From the NCBI GenBank assembly GCA_022827835.1, contig JAJEIO010000010.1, forward strand, positions 1 through 64,000: 64,000 nucleotides of DNA. Reading direction: 5' to 3'. The translations under genes and the position numbers were made by a program. Source of the DNA: Candidatus Latescibacterota bacterium (GTDB lineage Bacteria; Latescibacterota; UBA2968; UBA8231). Positions within the stretch are counted from its first letter, which is position 1. Each line of letters starts with the position of its first letter. Shown here piece by piece: positions 16,372 to 24,280 of the stretch. The notes under the pieces are model-generated. The model saw only the letters and a program-made list of their open reading frames with translations. It searched no databases and was not told where the DNA came from.

Positions 16372-18327
16372 TTACTCAGTGCTTGCAGTCTCTTTGAAAA
16401 AGTCCACCACTTCTTGTAGGCCTTTTTCTTTAGCCAATCTCAAGGGGGTTCTGCCACTATTATCTGAGGTGTTTACATCAGCACCCTTGTTGACTAAAAA
16501 ACGCACCGTCTCTAAACGGCCCCACTCGGTGGCTTCCATCAAGGCCGTCTCGCCGTTATTAGTTTGGGTGTTTACATCAGCACCGTTTGCGAACAAAAAG
16601 TGAACCATCTCTAGGTCACCAACCCGCGCGGCTTGTATCAAGGCCGTCTCGCCGTTATTAGTTTGGGTGTTTACATCAGCACCCTTACCCACCAAAAAGC
16701 GAACAATCTCTATGCCAGGGGCGGCTTGCATCAGGGCCGTCCAACCGTGTTTAGTTTGGGCATTTATATCAGCACCGTTTGCTACTAAAAAGCGAATCTT
16801 CTCCAAATCGCCGACCCGAACAGCTTTCATCAAGGCCGTCTCGCCGTTATTAGTTTGGATGTTTACATCAGCACCGTTTGCTACCAAAAGGCGAACCATC
16901 TCCAAAGCGCCACCCCCCACAGCTTTCATCAAGACTGTTTCGCCGTTATCAGTTTGGGTGTTTACATCAGCACCGTTTGCTACCAAAAGGCGAACCACCT
17001 CCAAAGCGCCCTTTCGAATCGCTTGCACCAAGGCGGTCCAACCGCGTTCGTCTTGGGCGTTTGTATCGGCACCTTCACCTACCAAAAAGCGAATCACCTC
17101 TAAACGGTCCCACTTGACAGCCTCCATCAAGGCGGTCCAACCGCGTTCATCTTGGGCGTTGATTTCGGCACCCTCTCCCACCAGAATGTGCACCACCTCC
17201 AAAGCGCCGACTCGCGCCGACTCCATCAAGGCCGTCTTGCCGCTGTTGTCTTGAGCGTTTATCTCTGCACCCTGATCCACCAAAAAGCGAATCACCGCCA
17301 AAGCACCAATCCGCACGGCTTTTATCACGGCTGCCTCGCCGTACTTATCTTGGGCGTTGATCTCGGCACCGTTTGCCACCAAAAAGCGAACCACCTCCAA
17401 GTCGCCGACCCGCGCCGCTTGCATCAAGGCCGCCCTACCGTCATTAGTTCGGGCGTTGACATCAGCCCCCTCACCTACCAAAAAGCGAACCATCTCTACG
17501 CCATTGGGGGCGGTTTGTATCAAGGCCGTTTCGCCTATATCTGTTCGGGCGTCTATCTCGGCACCGTTTGCTACCAAAAAGCGAACCATCGCCAAATCGC
17601 CCTCCTGCGCCGCTTGCATCAAGACCGTCCAGCCGTATTTAGTTTGGGCGTTGATTTCGGCACCGTTTGCCACCAAAAAGCGAACCATTGCCAAATCGTC
17701 GCCTAAAACAGCCCAGTGCAAGGCCGTCTTGCCATCCTCAGTTCGGGCATTCGCTCCTGCTTTCGCCACCCAGCGTTCTACCAAAGAGCGCACAACCTCT
17801 ACGTGGGCAACCCCGATCTTTGGATCGCCGCCCCAAAAAGCCAAATCTAAGGCTGTCCAGCCGTTTTTATCTTCGACGTTTATGTCAGCACCATTGTCCA
17901 CCAAAAAACGTCCTACCTCTACATGGCCTTCCCCGGCCGCTACCATCAAGGCCGTCCTGCCGCTGCCAGTTTGAGCGTTGATAGCGGTGCCGTTATCCAC
18001 CAGCAACTGCACCATCTCTATATGGCCTTCCCCGGCGGCCACCATCAAGGCGGTCTCACCTTGGTCAGTCCGGGTGTGGATAGCCATCCCTGCATCCATA
18101 AATAGCTGCACCGCGAACAGATCTCCCTTTCCCACGCACTCGAAGAAAGAAGACCGGGTATATTGAATCCCTCGCTCACTTAGCTCGCTGCGAGCCTGCT
18201 CAGGGGTTCGGTAGGAGTCGCCAGCCGCATCCGGCTCGACGACCGTTTTGCCCCCTCTATCCTCACCATACGCGACACTCACTAGCAATAGGATGATTAG
18301 GCCGATCACACCTTTCCAGTTTTTCAT
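16372..18327 (-). CDS. Secreted ankyrin-repeat protein (about 17 repeats)
   Basis: 651 residues. A signal peptide (MKNWKGVIGLIILLLVSVAYG) is followed by a short linker and then about 17-18 ankyrin repeats of 33 residues, each close to 'G.TALM.A...G..E.VRFLV..GADVN.Q'. One repeat (about residues 155-195) carries an insertion (DPKIGVAHVEVVRSLVERW). The repeats mediate protein binding, probably in the periplasm. At DNA level adjacent repeats are nearly identical in places: 47 bp starting at 16538 recur exactly 99 bp later at 16637, showing recent in-frame duplication. Long open frames on the opposite strand are by-products of the repeats. Confidence 0.93.
   Translation of the reverse strand: MKNWKGVIGLIILLLVSVAYGEDRGGKTVVEPDAAGDSYRTPEQARSELSERGIQYTRSSFFECVGKGDLFAVQLFMDAGMAIHTRTDQGETALMVAAGEGHIEMVQLLVDNGTAINAQTGSGRTALMVAAGEGHVEVGRFLVDNGADINVEDKNGWTALDLAFWGGDPKIGVAHVEVVRSLVERWVAKAGANARTEDGKTALHWAVLGDDLAMVRFLVANGAEINAQTKYGWTVLMQAAQEGDLAMVRFLVANGAEIDARTDIGETALIQTAPNGVEMVRFLVGEGADVNARTNDGRAALMQAARVGDLEVVRFLVANGAEINAQDKYGEAAVIKAVRIGALAVIRFLVDQGAEINAQDNSGKTALMESARVGALEVVHILVGEGAEINAQDERGWTALMEAVKWDRLEVIRFLVGEGADTNAQDERGWTALVQAIRKGALEVVRLLVANGADVNTQTDNGETVLMKAVGGGALEMVRLLVANGADVNIQTNNGETALMKAVRVGDLEKIRFLVANGADINAQTKHGWTALMQAAPGIEIVRFLVGKGADVNTQTNNGETALIQAARVGDLEMVHFLFANGADVNTQTNNGETALMEATEWGRLETVRFLVNKGADVNTSDNSGRTPLRLAKEKGLQEVVDFFKETASTE
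16538..17700. repeat. 99-bp in-frame tandem repeats inside the ankyrin gene
   Basis: Units of 33 codons repeat through the gene body. The best-conserved core, GCCGTCTCGCCGTTATTAG followed by TTTGGGTGTTTACATCAGC, occurs at about 16543 and 16642, with close variants near 16837, 16936 and beyond. This is an internal gene repeat, not a CRISPR array. Confidence 0.8.
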
Positions 18328-18538
18328 GCCGCTGTCTCCTCAACTACGATCTCGCCAAGCTGCTGGCGCGGGCTCAGCCTGAGCAACTTGTATCTCGTCG
18401 TCCTGTGCAAAAAAGATACTTATAGTTTGCTACCTATCAATCATGTCCGAGGCTTGGACAAGGCTAGCTAGCGCGCTATCTTGATCTTTGGTCGTCCGAA
18501 GATCGGAACGTGGACAGAGATTACAAAGGAGCAAAGCC

Positions 18539-19408
18539 GTGGACAAACACCTCTACACGGTCTCAGCAGAAGAAAAGTACTACTTCGACCTGCGCGGCTA
18601 CCTAGTCGTCCGCAACGCCCTCACCGCCGAGGAAGTAGGCGAGTGCAACGCCGCCATCGACCACTTCGCCGACCAGATCTCCGTTTACCCCGACTCCCTC
18701 GCCCGTGGCTCAAGCGCCCTGCAAGGCACGACCAGCCGCCAGCAACTCTCCGGTATGCTCGGTTGGCCGTCCCCCTACCGCGAACCCTTTCGCCGCCTGC
18801 TGGTCCATCCCACCGTCGTCTCTCGCCTCAACGAATTCAGCGGCCCGGGCTTTCGCCTCGACCACGGCCCCTTGCTCATCAGCGCCACCGAGGGCACCGA
18901 AGGGCACTACCTGCACGGCGCGGGCGAGCCTTTTAGCCCCGCCACTTGGTATCACCAGCAAAACGGAAAAATTTACTGCCGGGGCATCACCGTGGCTTGG
19001 CAACTGACCGACTGCAACCCCGGAGACGGCGGCTTTGCCGTAATCCCCGGCAGCCACAAAACCTGCGAGCCGACCCCACCCGAAATCCGCTCGCTTGCAG
19101 AGTACGGAGAATTGGTCGTCCAACCTGCCATGCGCGCCGGCGACGTCCTCTTCTTCGCCGAGACCGCCACCCATGGCACTCTGCCGTGGAAAGGCAAAAC
19201 ACAGCGGCGCTCCGTGCTCTACAAATACGCTTCCCGAGGCGCGGCCCGAGCCACGGGCAAATACTTCACCCCACAAGCGCGCTACGGTGCCTGGACCGAC
19301 GAACTCACGCCCGAACAACAAGCCGTCCTCTACGGGCCAGGCGTCCACCACAAGGGCCTGCCTCTACTGGACTCCGACGGCCAAAAAACTTGGATTGCGG
19401 AGGGCTAA
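18539..19408 (+). CDS. Divergent PhyH-family protein with HxQ in place of HxD (copy A)
   Basis: 289 residues from GTG 18539, with AAAGGAG 7 nt upstream; the frame is open 51 bp further but without a ribosome site. The fold signature is PhyH-like: YYFDLRGYLVVRNALTAEEV at the N-terminus, GGFAVIPGSHK in the core, and the distal His212 in TATHGTLPWKGK followed by RRSVLYKYAS. Where other PhyH proteins of this window have HxD, this one has His139-Gln-Gln141-Asn. The carboxylate iron ligand is thus apparently replaced by glutamine. Activity may be altered or lost. The next gene is a tandem paralogue after 1 bp. Confidence 0.82.
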   Translation: MDKHLYTVSAEEKYYFDLRGYLVVRNALTAEEVGECNAAIDHFADQISVYPDSLARGSSALQGTTSRQQLSGMLGWPSPYREPFRRLLVHPTVVSRLNEFSGPGFRLDHGPLLISATEGTEGHYLHGAGEPFSPATWYHQQNGKIYCRGITVAWQLTDCNPGDGGFAVIPGSHKTCEPTPPEIRSLAEYGELVVQPAMRAGDVLFFAETATHGTLPWKGKTQRRSVLYKYASRGAARATGKYFTPQARYGAWTDELTPEQQAVLYGPGVHHKGLPLLDSDGQKTWIAEG

Positions 19409-19409
19409 A

Positions 19410-20273
19410 ATGGATGCACGCGAACGCTACTTCTGGGACCTGACCGGCTATCTAGTCGTCCGCAACGTCCTTACGGCCGAGGAATTAAGCGCATGCAACG
19501 CCGCTGTCGATCACTGCATGGACCGGATGCAGCAAGGCCCCGACAACGGCGGCACCCAAGGCAGGTCGAACGCACTCCAAGGCACCGGCCAACAGACTCT
19601 CCCCAACCTGCTCGAATTGCCCCATCCCCACTGCGAACCCTTCCGCCGCCTACTGGTACATCCCCAAGTCGTCTCCCGTCTCAACGCAATGTGCGGCAAG
19701 GGTTTCCGCCACGACCACGGCCCCTGGGTTTCCTACAGTCCCAAGGGAACCGAGGGCCTCATCCTGCACGGCGCGGGCGAACCCCACAGACCCTACGTGG
19801 CCTATCATCACCAGAACGGCCAGTTCCACTGCGCTGGCGTCACCGTGACTTGGCAGTTGGCCGACTGCAAGGCCGGCGATGGCGGTTTTGCCTGCGTGCC
19901 GGGTAGCCACAAAGCCAAATTCCCCATGCCCGCCGGCGTGCGCTCCTGCGACGAGCCGCTGGACGTGGTCCACCAGCCCGCGCTCAAGGCCGGCGATGTC
20001 ATTTTCTTTATGGACGGAGCCCAGACCCACGGCACTTTACCTTGGAAAAGTGATGTGCCGCGCCGCTCTGCCCTCTACAAGTACTCAAGCCGCACCGCCA
20101 CCCGCGGTGGCGTCTCCATCGAGCTAGCCGAGCCGGAAGTCTATTGGGACGAGGCGATCGTAGAGGGTATGACACCCGAGCAACGAGCCGTCATGTACGG
20201 CCCCTGTTCCAGTATAGTCCAGAAGCTGCATTTGCAAGTGGACGCAGACGGCAACGTCGTACTCGGCAAGTAA
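19410..20273 (+). CDS. Divergent PhyH-family protein with HxQ in place of HxD (copy B)
   Basis: 287 residues. ATG 19410 follows the stop of copy A by 1 bp and has GGAGGG 5 nt upstream. It is clearly paralogous to copy A: both share GYLVVRN.LTAEE, HDHGP-type core, LHGAGEP, PGSHK and HGTLPWK. The iron-site segment is AYHHQNGQ with His133 and Gln135, again lacking the Asp. The distal His207 is kept in AQTHGTLPWK. The shared substitution means it pre-dates or coincided with the duplication and is not a random defect. Copies A and B may act together. Substrate unknown. Confidence 0.82.
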   Translation: MDARERYFWDLTGYLVVRNVLTAEELSACNAAVDHCMDRMQQGPDNGGTQGRSNALQGTGQQTLPNLLELPHPHCEPFRRLLVHPQVVSRLNAMCGKGFRHDHGPWVSYSPKGTEGLILHGAGEPHRPYVAYHHQNGQFHCAGVTVTWQLADCKAGDGGFACVPGSHKAKFPMPAGVRSCDEPLDVVHQPALKAGDVIFFMDGAQTHGTLPWKSDVPRRSALYKYSSRTATRGGVSIELAEPEVYWDEAIVEGMTPEQRAVMYGPCSSIVQKLHLQVDADGNVVLGK

Positions 20274-20331
20274 GGAGATTCTGAGGGTAAGGACCGGGTA
20301 CATGGGTCAGTACGCCCCTGAGTAACACCTG

Positions 20332-21126
20332 TTAAGAAGCTGCCTGAAGACCCCAATCCTCGCACCCGGCAAAGGGCATGTGCTCCCCCTCGACGTACTG
20401 CGGCCGCGGCGCGTACTTGTTCCCTACTTCGGGCACTACCTCGCCCCGGCACATAATGCAAGGGCTGCGATCCACCGTGACCTTGGTGCTGGTCGGAATG
20501 TAGCGCAGGGTAAGCCCGACCCGCCATTGATCCGAAGTATTGGCGTTGGACCCGTGGATGATATTGGGATGGTGAATGGAAATATCCCCCGCCTCTAGTT
20601 CCAGATCGACGGCGTCGGCCTCGTCGATCTGGTCGGGGTGGATGCCGACACCGAGGACGTACTTATCCCTATCGAGATCGACCATCTCGCTGCGCTTGAG
20701 CAGGCGCTTGGTGTGCGTCCCCGGCAAAACCCGCATACAGCCATTGGCCACCGTCGAATCTGTGCCAGCCACCCACAATGTGGTGACCTCCATCGGCTCC
20801 AAGGGCCAATACGAGCCGTCCTGATGCCACTGCACGGCTTGGCCGATGCTGGGTTTTTTGGCGATATAGTGCGCCGCGAACATGGCCACATTAGGCCCGA
20901 GGAATTGCGCCGCAATATCGACTAACCGGTCGTCGGCGACTAGGCGATGCATAAAGGGATCGTCCACCATCAATTCGTGGTGCAATTGCTCGGGGCGCGT
21001 TCCCGGATTTTTTTTGACCAACCAGTGTACGTGCTCCACCGTCTCAGCGGCTAGCTCCGCATCAATGGCCTTGCGGGCGATGCAAAAGCCCTGCTCGTCG
21101 TATGCTTGGCGCAGTGTCGTTTCCAT
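20332..21126 (-). CDS. Phytanoyl-CoA dioxygenase (PhyH) family protein 7
   Basis: 264 residues. HxD is in AVQWHQDGSYWPL, the distal His in HHPNIIHGSNANTSD, and the Arg in WRVGLTLRYIPTS. 'HGSNANTS' and 'LRYIPT' are typical of canonical, probably active PhyH enzymes. ATG 21126 is chosen because an AGGAGGG lies upstream and because the upstream cupin gene ends at 21143; the longer frame would overlap the cupin. It forms an apparent operon with the cupin (16 bp upstream) and is convergent with the tandem HxQ pair. Confidence 0.92.
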   Translation of the reverse strand: METTLRQAYDEQGFCIARKAIDAELAAETVEHVHWLVKKNPGTRPEQLHHELMVDDPFMHRLVADDRLVDIAAQFLGPNVAMFAAHYIAKKPSIGQAVQWHQDGSYWPLEPMEVTTLWVAGTDSTVANGCMRVLPGTHTKRLLKRSEMVDLDRDKYVLGVGIHPDQIDEADAVDLELEAGDISIHHPNIIHGSNANTSDQWRVGLTLRYIPTSTKVTVDRSPCIMCRGEVVPEVGNKYAPRPQYVEGEHMPFAGCEDWGLQAAS

Positions 21127-21142
21127 CTGTTCTCTCGCCCTC

Positions 21143-21478
21143 CTAGGCTCGCCACGCTGGATGGGTGACATGCAGCAAATAGGCCCGTTTCGGCACGGTG
21201 ATGATCGTCTGCGTACCTTTCTCAATATAACCCAAATCACCAGCCTCGTATTGCACTGGCTTCTGATCCGCGACTTGGATCTCCAAATGCCCCTCTAACA
21301 TGAAAAAGACCTCGTCGTAATCAAAGGTCCATATCAACCGGCTGGCCTCTAGATACTCAGTAAAACCGGCCGACAGTTTGCCGCCGACGCCAACAATGGG
21401 ATCGGAAACCTGCACCGTGGCACCGGGCACATCAAAAGCGGCTAAATTTCTCTGGTCCTTTTCTACTTTATAGATCAT
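21143..21478 (-). CDS. EutQ-like cupin-domain protein
   Basis: 111 residues, a single cupin barrel. The segments FDYDEVFFMLEGHLEIQV and YEAGDLGYIEKGTQTIITVP match the two cupin motifs in the form seen in EutQ/DUF861-type cupins. The usual metal-binding histidines are mostly absent (only a late LHVTHP), so a binding or accessory role is as likely as catalysis. An AGGAG six bases before the ATG overlaps the stop codon of a possible upstream small ORF. It probably shares an mRNA with PhyH 7, 16 bp downstream. Confidence 0.8.
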   Translation of the reverse strand: MIYKVEKDQRNLAAFDVPGATVQVSDPIVGVGGKLSAGFTEYLEASRLIWTFDYDEVFFMLEGHLEIQVADQKPVQYEAGDLGYIEKGTQTIITVPKRAYLLHVTHPAWRA

Positions 21479-21487
21479 GGCGCACTC

Positions 21488-21652
21488 CTAGTTCTTTTTA
21501 TCCAGCTTGAATTTCGCCATATTTCCTTCGCTCATGGCGCGTCGCTCTCCGGGCAGATGTGATAGAAACGTACGAGAATCCCGCAGTTGCACCAACAAGG
21601 ACACTCGCCTCTCCAAGTGTCTAGCAGGAGCTAGCCGCTTTGTCCCACCCAT
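21488..21652 (-). CDS. Possible small ORF upstream of the cupin gene
   Basis: 54 codons from ATG 21652, with GGAGGA 4 nt upstream. The product is basic and ends in GNMAKFKLDKKN. Its TAG stop is embedded in the AGGAG ribosome site of the cupin gene, an arrangement typical of translational coupling. It is not a recognised family. The 5' end overlaps, by 13 bp and in divergent orientation, the putative TTG start of the gene on the other strand. It could also be a decayed gene end or a chance frame. Confidence 0.33.
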   Translation of the reverse strand: MGGTKRLAPARHLERRVSLLVQLRDSRTFLSHLPGERRAMSEGNMAKFKLDKKN

Positions 21653-22938
21653 CCATTCCTCCGGCCACAGCCCAAGTCCTGGGACTACCCTCCCAGGACC
21701 TGGCCCCTTTCTTCGTCGGCCGCCCCCGAGCTCGAGCTATAGAACGCCTCGAAATCCTAGCCGCCTGGATGGCCAAGATAAATACCCAAAACCACGACGG
21801 CGTGACCTTGACCTCGGCCTTGGTGGAACACCTGGCCAGCGGCGATATCCACGCCCGCATTGCCGATTTGGACCAGCGACGCCGGGCAACTAGTCTAGGC
21901 CAATTTGACCCGGACGACCTTTTACAGCGGGAACTGGAGTACCGGCGCTACGCCTCCGAGGCAAGACGCCAGCCGACCTGGCCTCAGGATGAGGTCGAAC
22001 GGCGTTGCGCCTTTGACGCTTTGGAGATTCTCCCTCCCCAGCAGGAGGAGGATTGCTGTCTGACCGACCAGGACCTCCTCGAAGTCCAGCGGGCGGCTTG
22101 GGAGGCGCACGGCCTGCTCGATTTCCTGCGCCATTTCCGCGCCCACACCCAAAGGCCCATCGTAGTGGTCGGCAACGAGCGCTACGGCCGTCTCTTTGTC
22201 GTCGAGCCCCTAGAGCCGCATTGGACCGACGACTTTGCCGTGCGCTACGAGCGCACCCCCTCGCACCTCTCTATGCGCCTGACCGTGCCCCACTATACCG
22301 AGCGCTTTCAGCGCAATGGCTTTGCTCCCGAGTTTATGCGCCACTTGAGCACCCACATGCCCCACGTGGTGCTGGTGGATGTGTGCAGTCCTCGGGGCAC
22401 TGAGCGCTATACCAAAGTCCCGCGCGGCATCCGCGATCTGGTCAATTGGTTCATGGTCTTCAACCACCTCCGCACCCAAGGCGACCGCAGCCAGTACCAG
22501 GATCAGAGCGGCCTACCCCATCACTTGCTAGACGAGTTGGAAAAGTGGTATGAGTTTGTCGTCGTGCGACGACGCATTGGCCCGTGGATCGAACCCGGTC
22601 CAACCTACGCCATCAGTCACTGGGCCCCTGAACTGAAAGAAGAAGTACTCATGGGCGATCTAGCCGTCCCCCAGCGGTCGGCCGTACCCGGCGACCAGCC
22701 CCAGGTCATTTTGGCCAATCCCGCTCTCTATCGCACCGAGGGGGCGGACCTACCCGAGTTCATGCGCCGCACCCAGCCCTATTACTTCAACGACCCGGAA
22801 AAGCGCATCCGCGAAGACATTGTTCCCGGTTTTGGTGCCCACGGCTTCGAGACCCGCGTGCGGGGCTGTACCACGGATCAGTACGTGGCCGCAGTGCAGC
22901 GTGCGATGGGTCAGGCCCTGCAAGATTGTTCGCCATAG
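21640..22938 (+). CDS. Conserved-looking protein of unknown family
   Basis: 432 residues with no family recognised. The start is proposed at TTG 21640, with AGGAG 9 nt upstream; the first in-frame ATG is 43 codons later. There is no signal peptide or membrane segment. An N-terminal helical, Arg-rich half (ERLEILAAWMAKINTQNHDG ... RRRATSLGQFDPDDLLQREL) precedes an alpha/beta-looking part with hydrophobic strands (PIVVVGNERYGRLFVVEPL, HVVLVDVCSPRGTERYTKVP, QVILANPALYRTEGADLPEF). Coding is credible from its length and codon use. It stands alone, followed by a 148-bp gap and a serine hydrolase. Confidence 0.65.
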   Translation: MSHPSIPPATAQVLGLPSQDLAPFFVGRPRARAIERLEILAAWMAKINTQNHDGVTLTSALVEHLASGDIHARIADLDQRRRATSLGQFDPDDLLQRELEYRRYASEARRQPTWPQDEVERRCAFDALEILPPQQEEDCCLTDQDLLEVQRAAWEAHGLLDFLRHFRAHTQRPIVVVGNERYGRLFVVEPLEPHWTDDFAVRYERTPSHLSMRLTVPHYTERFQRNGFAPEFMRHLSTHMPHVVLVDVCSPRGTERYTKVPRGIRDLVNWFMVFNHLRTQGDRSQYQDQSGLPHHLLDELEKWYEFVVVRRRIGPWIEPGPTYAISHWAPELKEEVLMGDLAVPQRSAVPGDQPQVILANPALYRTEGADLPEFMRRTQPYYFNDPEKRIREDIVPGFGAHGFETRVRGCTTDQYVAAVQRAMGQALQDCSP

Positions 22939-23086
22939 CATTTTTCAATACTTTGAACGCTCTGTAAAGGCTGCTAATGCGACCCCCAATACCGGAGAGC
23001 CACCGATGAAAGTCCTCGTACGCCAGCGCCTTTGCCGTAGGCTACACAAAGGCGTTGCTCCGCGCCCTCGTGGATAGCAGACAAGC

Positions 23087-24199
23087 ATGACCAACTACTG
23101 CCCCGCCCCTCACGACTGGCAACGCCGCAGCCCCACCCAAGCTGGCTTTGACGCCGACAAACTAACCGCGGCGTTGGCCTTCGCCCAGACCCAAGAGATC
23201 CAAGCCTCTACCAATTTGGCCGACATGTTGCCCAAGGGCGACCGCCACCCAAATGACCGCCCCTTAGGCCCGCTCAAAAAACGCGGCCCCACAGCCGGCC
23301 TGATCGTGCGACAAGGGTATATAGTCGCCACCTTCGGCCCGGTCGCTAGCGTCGAAGTCACGTTCAGTTGCGCCAAGAGCTATATCTCGGCGCTGGCCGG
23401 GGTGGCCTTTGACCAAGGGCTAATCCGCGATCTCGACGAACCCGTCGGCCGCACGGTCGCGGACGGCGGCTTTGACGCGCCGCAAAATCAGTCTATCACT
23501 TGGCGTCATTTGCTGCAACAAACCAGCGAATGGGAAGGCGAACTCTTCGGCATCCCCGACTGGATCGACCGCGGCCGCTCACTAGGCCAAGGGGCTGCCG
23601 AAGCCACGGTGGGCGGCACGGCCTCTAGCGCCGACAATTACCGCGCTCTCGAACCGCCCGGCACCTTTTGGGAGTACAACGACGTGCGCGTCAACCGCAC
23701 GGCCCTCAGCCTGTTGCGCCTTTTTCGCGGCCCCTTACCCCTTGTGCTCAAAGAGCGCATCATGGACCCCATTGGGGCCTCTTCCACTTGGGAATGGCAC
23801 GGGTACGAAACCTCCTATGTCGAAGAAAGCGGCCAACGGGTCCAATCCGTCTCCGGCGGCACGCACTGGGGAGGCGGCCTGTGGATCACCACCTACGACC
23901 ACGCCCGCTTTGGCCTGCTCTTCCAGCGACGAGGGCGCTGGAACGGCCGCCAACTCCTTTCCGAACAGTGGATTGACCACTCTCTCACCCCTTGCCCCAT
24001 CAAGCCCGAATACGGCTTCCTGTGGTGGCTCAACCACCAGCACGACATGTCCGATCTAGCCTGTCTCGACAGCTTTGCAGCGCGCGGAGCCGGCGGCAAC
24101 ATCGTCTTCGTCGAGCCAGAGCGCGAGCTAGTCATCGTCCTGCGCTGGTGCGGCAACGCCAAGGCCGTGATCGACCGCATCCTCGCCAGTGAAGTCTGA
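23087..24199 (+). CDS. Serine hydrolase, beta-lactamase (class C)/esterase family
   Basis: 370 residues. The nucleophile motif S-x-x-K is Ser94-C-A-Lys97 in FSCAKSYIS, and the second motif is Tyr197 in WEYNDVRVN. HWGGGLWITTYDHARFGLL takes the place of the third KTG/HTG region. This family covers D-aminopeptidases, esterases and penicillin-binding relatives, and most genomic members are esterase-like. No signal peptide is visible, which argues against cell-wall or antibiotic targets. No clear Shine-Dalgarno precedes the ATG. It is a single-gene unit. Confidence 0.88.
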   Translation: MTNYCPAPHDWQRRSPTQAGFDADKLTAALAFAQTQEIQASTNLADMLPKGDRHPNDRPLGPLKKRGPTAGLIVRQGYIVATFGPVASVEVTFSCAKSYISALAGVAFDQGLIRDLDEPVGRTVADGGFDAPQNQSITWRHLLQQTSEWEGELFGIPDWIDRGRSLGQGAAEATVGGTASSADNYRALEPPGTFWEYNDVRVNRTALSLLRLFRGPLPLVLKERIMDPIGASSTWEWHGYETSYVEESGQRVQSVSGGTHWGGGLWITTYDHARFGLLFQRRGRWNGRQLLSEQWIDHSLTPCPIKPEYGFLWWLNHQHDMSDLACLDSFAARGAGGNIVFVEPERELVIVLRWCGNAKAVIDRILASEV

Positions 24200-24280
24200 T
24201 GCCCTACTAGAAAATCGCACCACGTCATCTCATTCTTTATATTCCCCCGTTATTGTTACTCCTAGCAGAGATACTATCCA

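Noticed and set aside
16500..18100. CRISPR-like regularly spaced repeats
   Set aside because: The 99-bp period equals one ankyrin repeat and the reading frame stays open; there are no short identical repeats separated by unrelated spacers.
16667..18166. Long open frames on the plus strand in all three frames opposite the ankyrin gene
   Set aside because: They arise from the repetitive GC-rich antisense of the ankyrin repeats; the minus-strand product has a signal peptide and perfect 33-residue periodicity.
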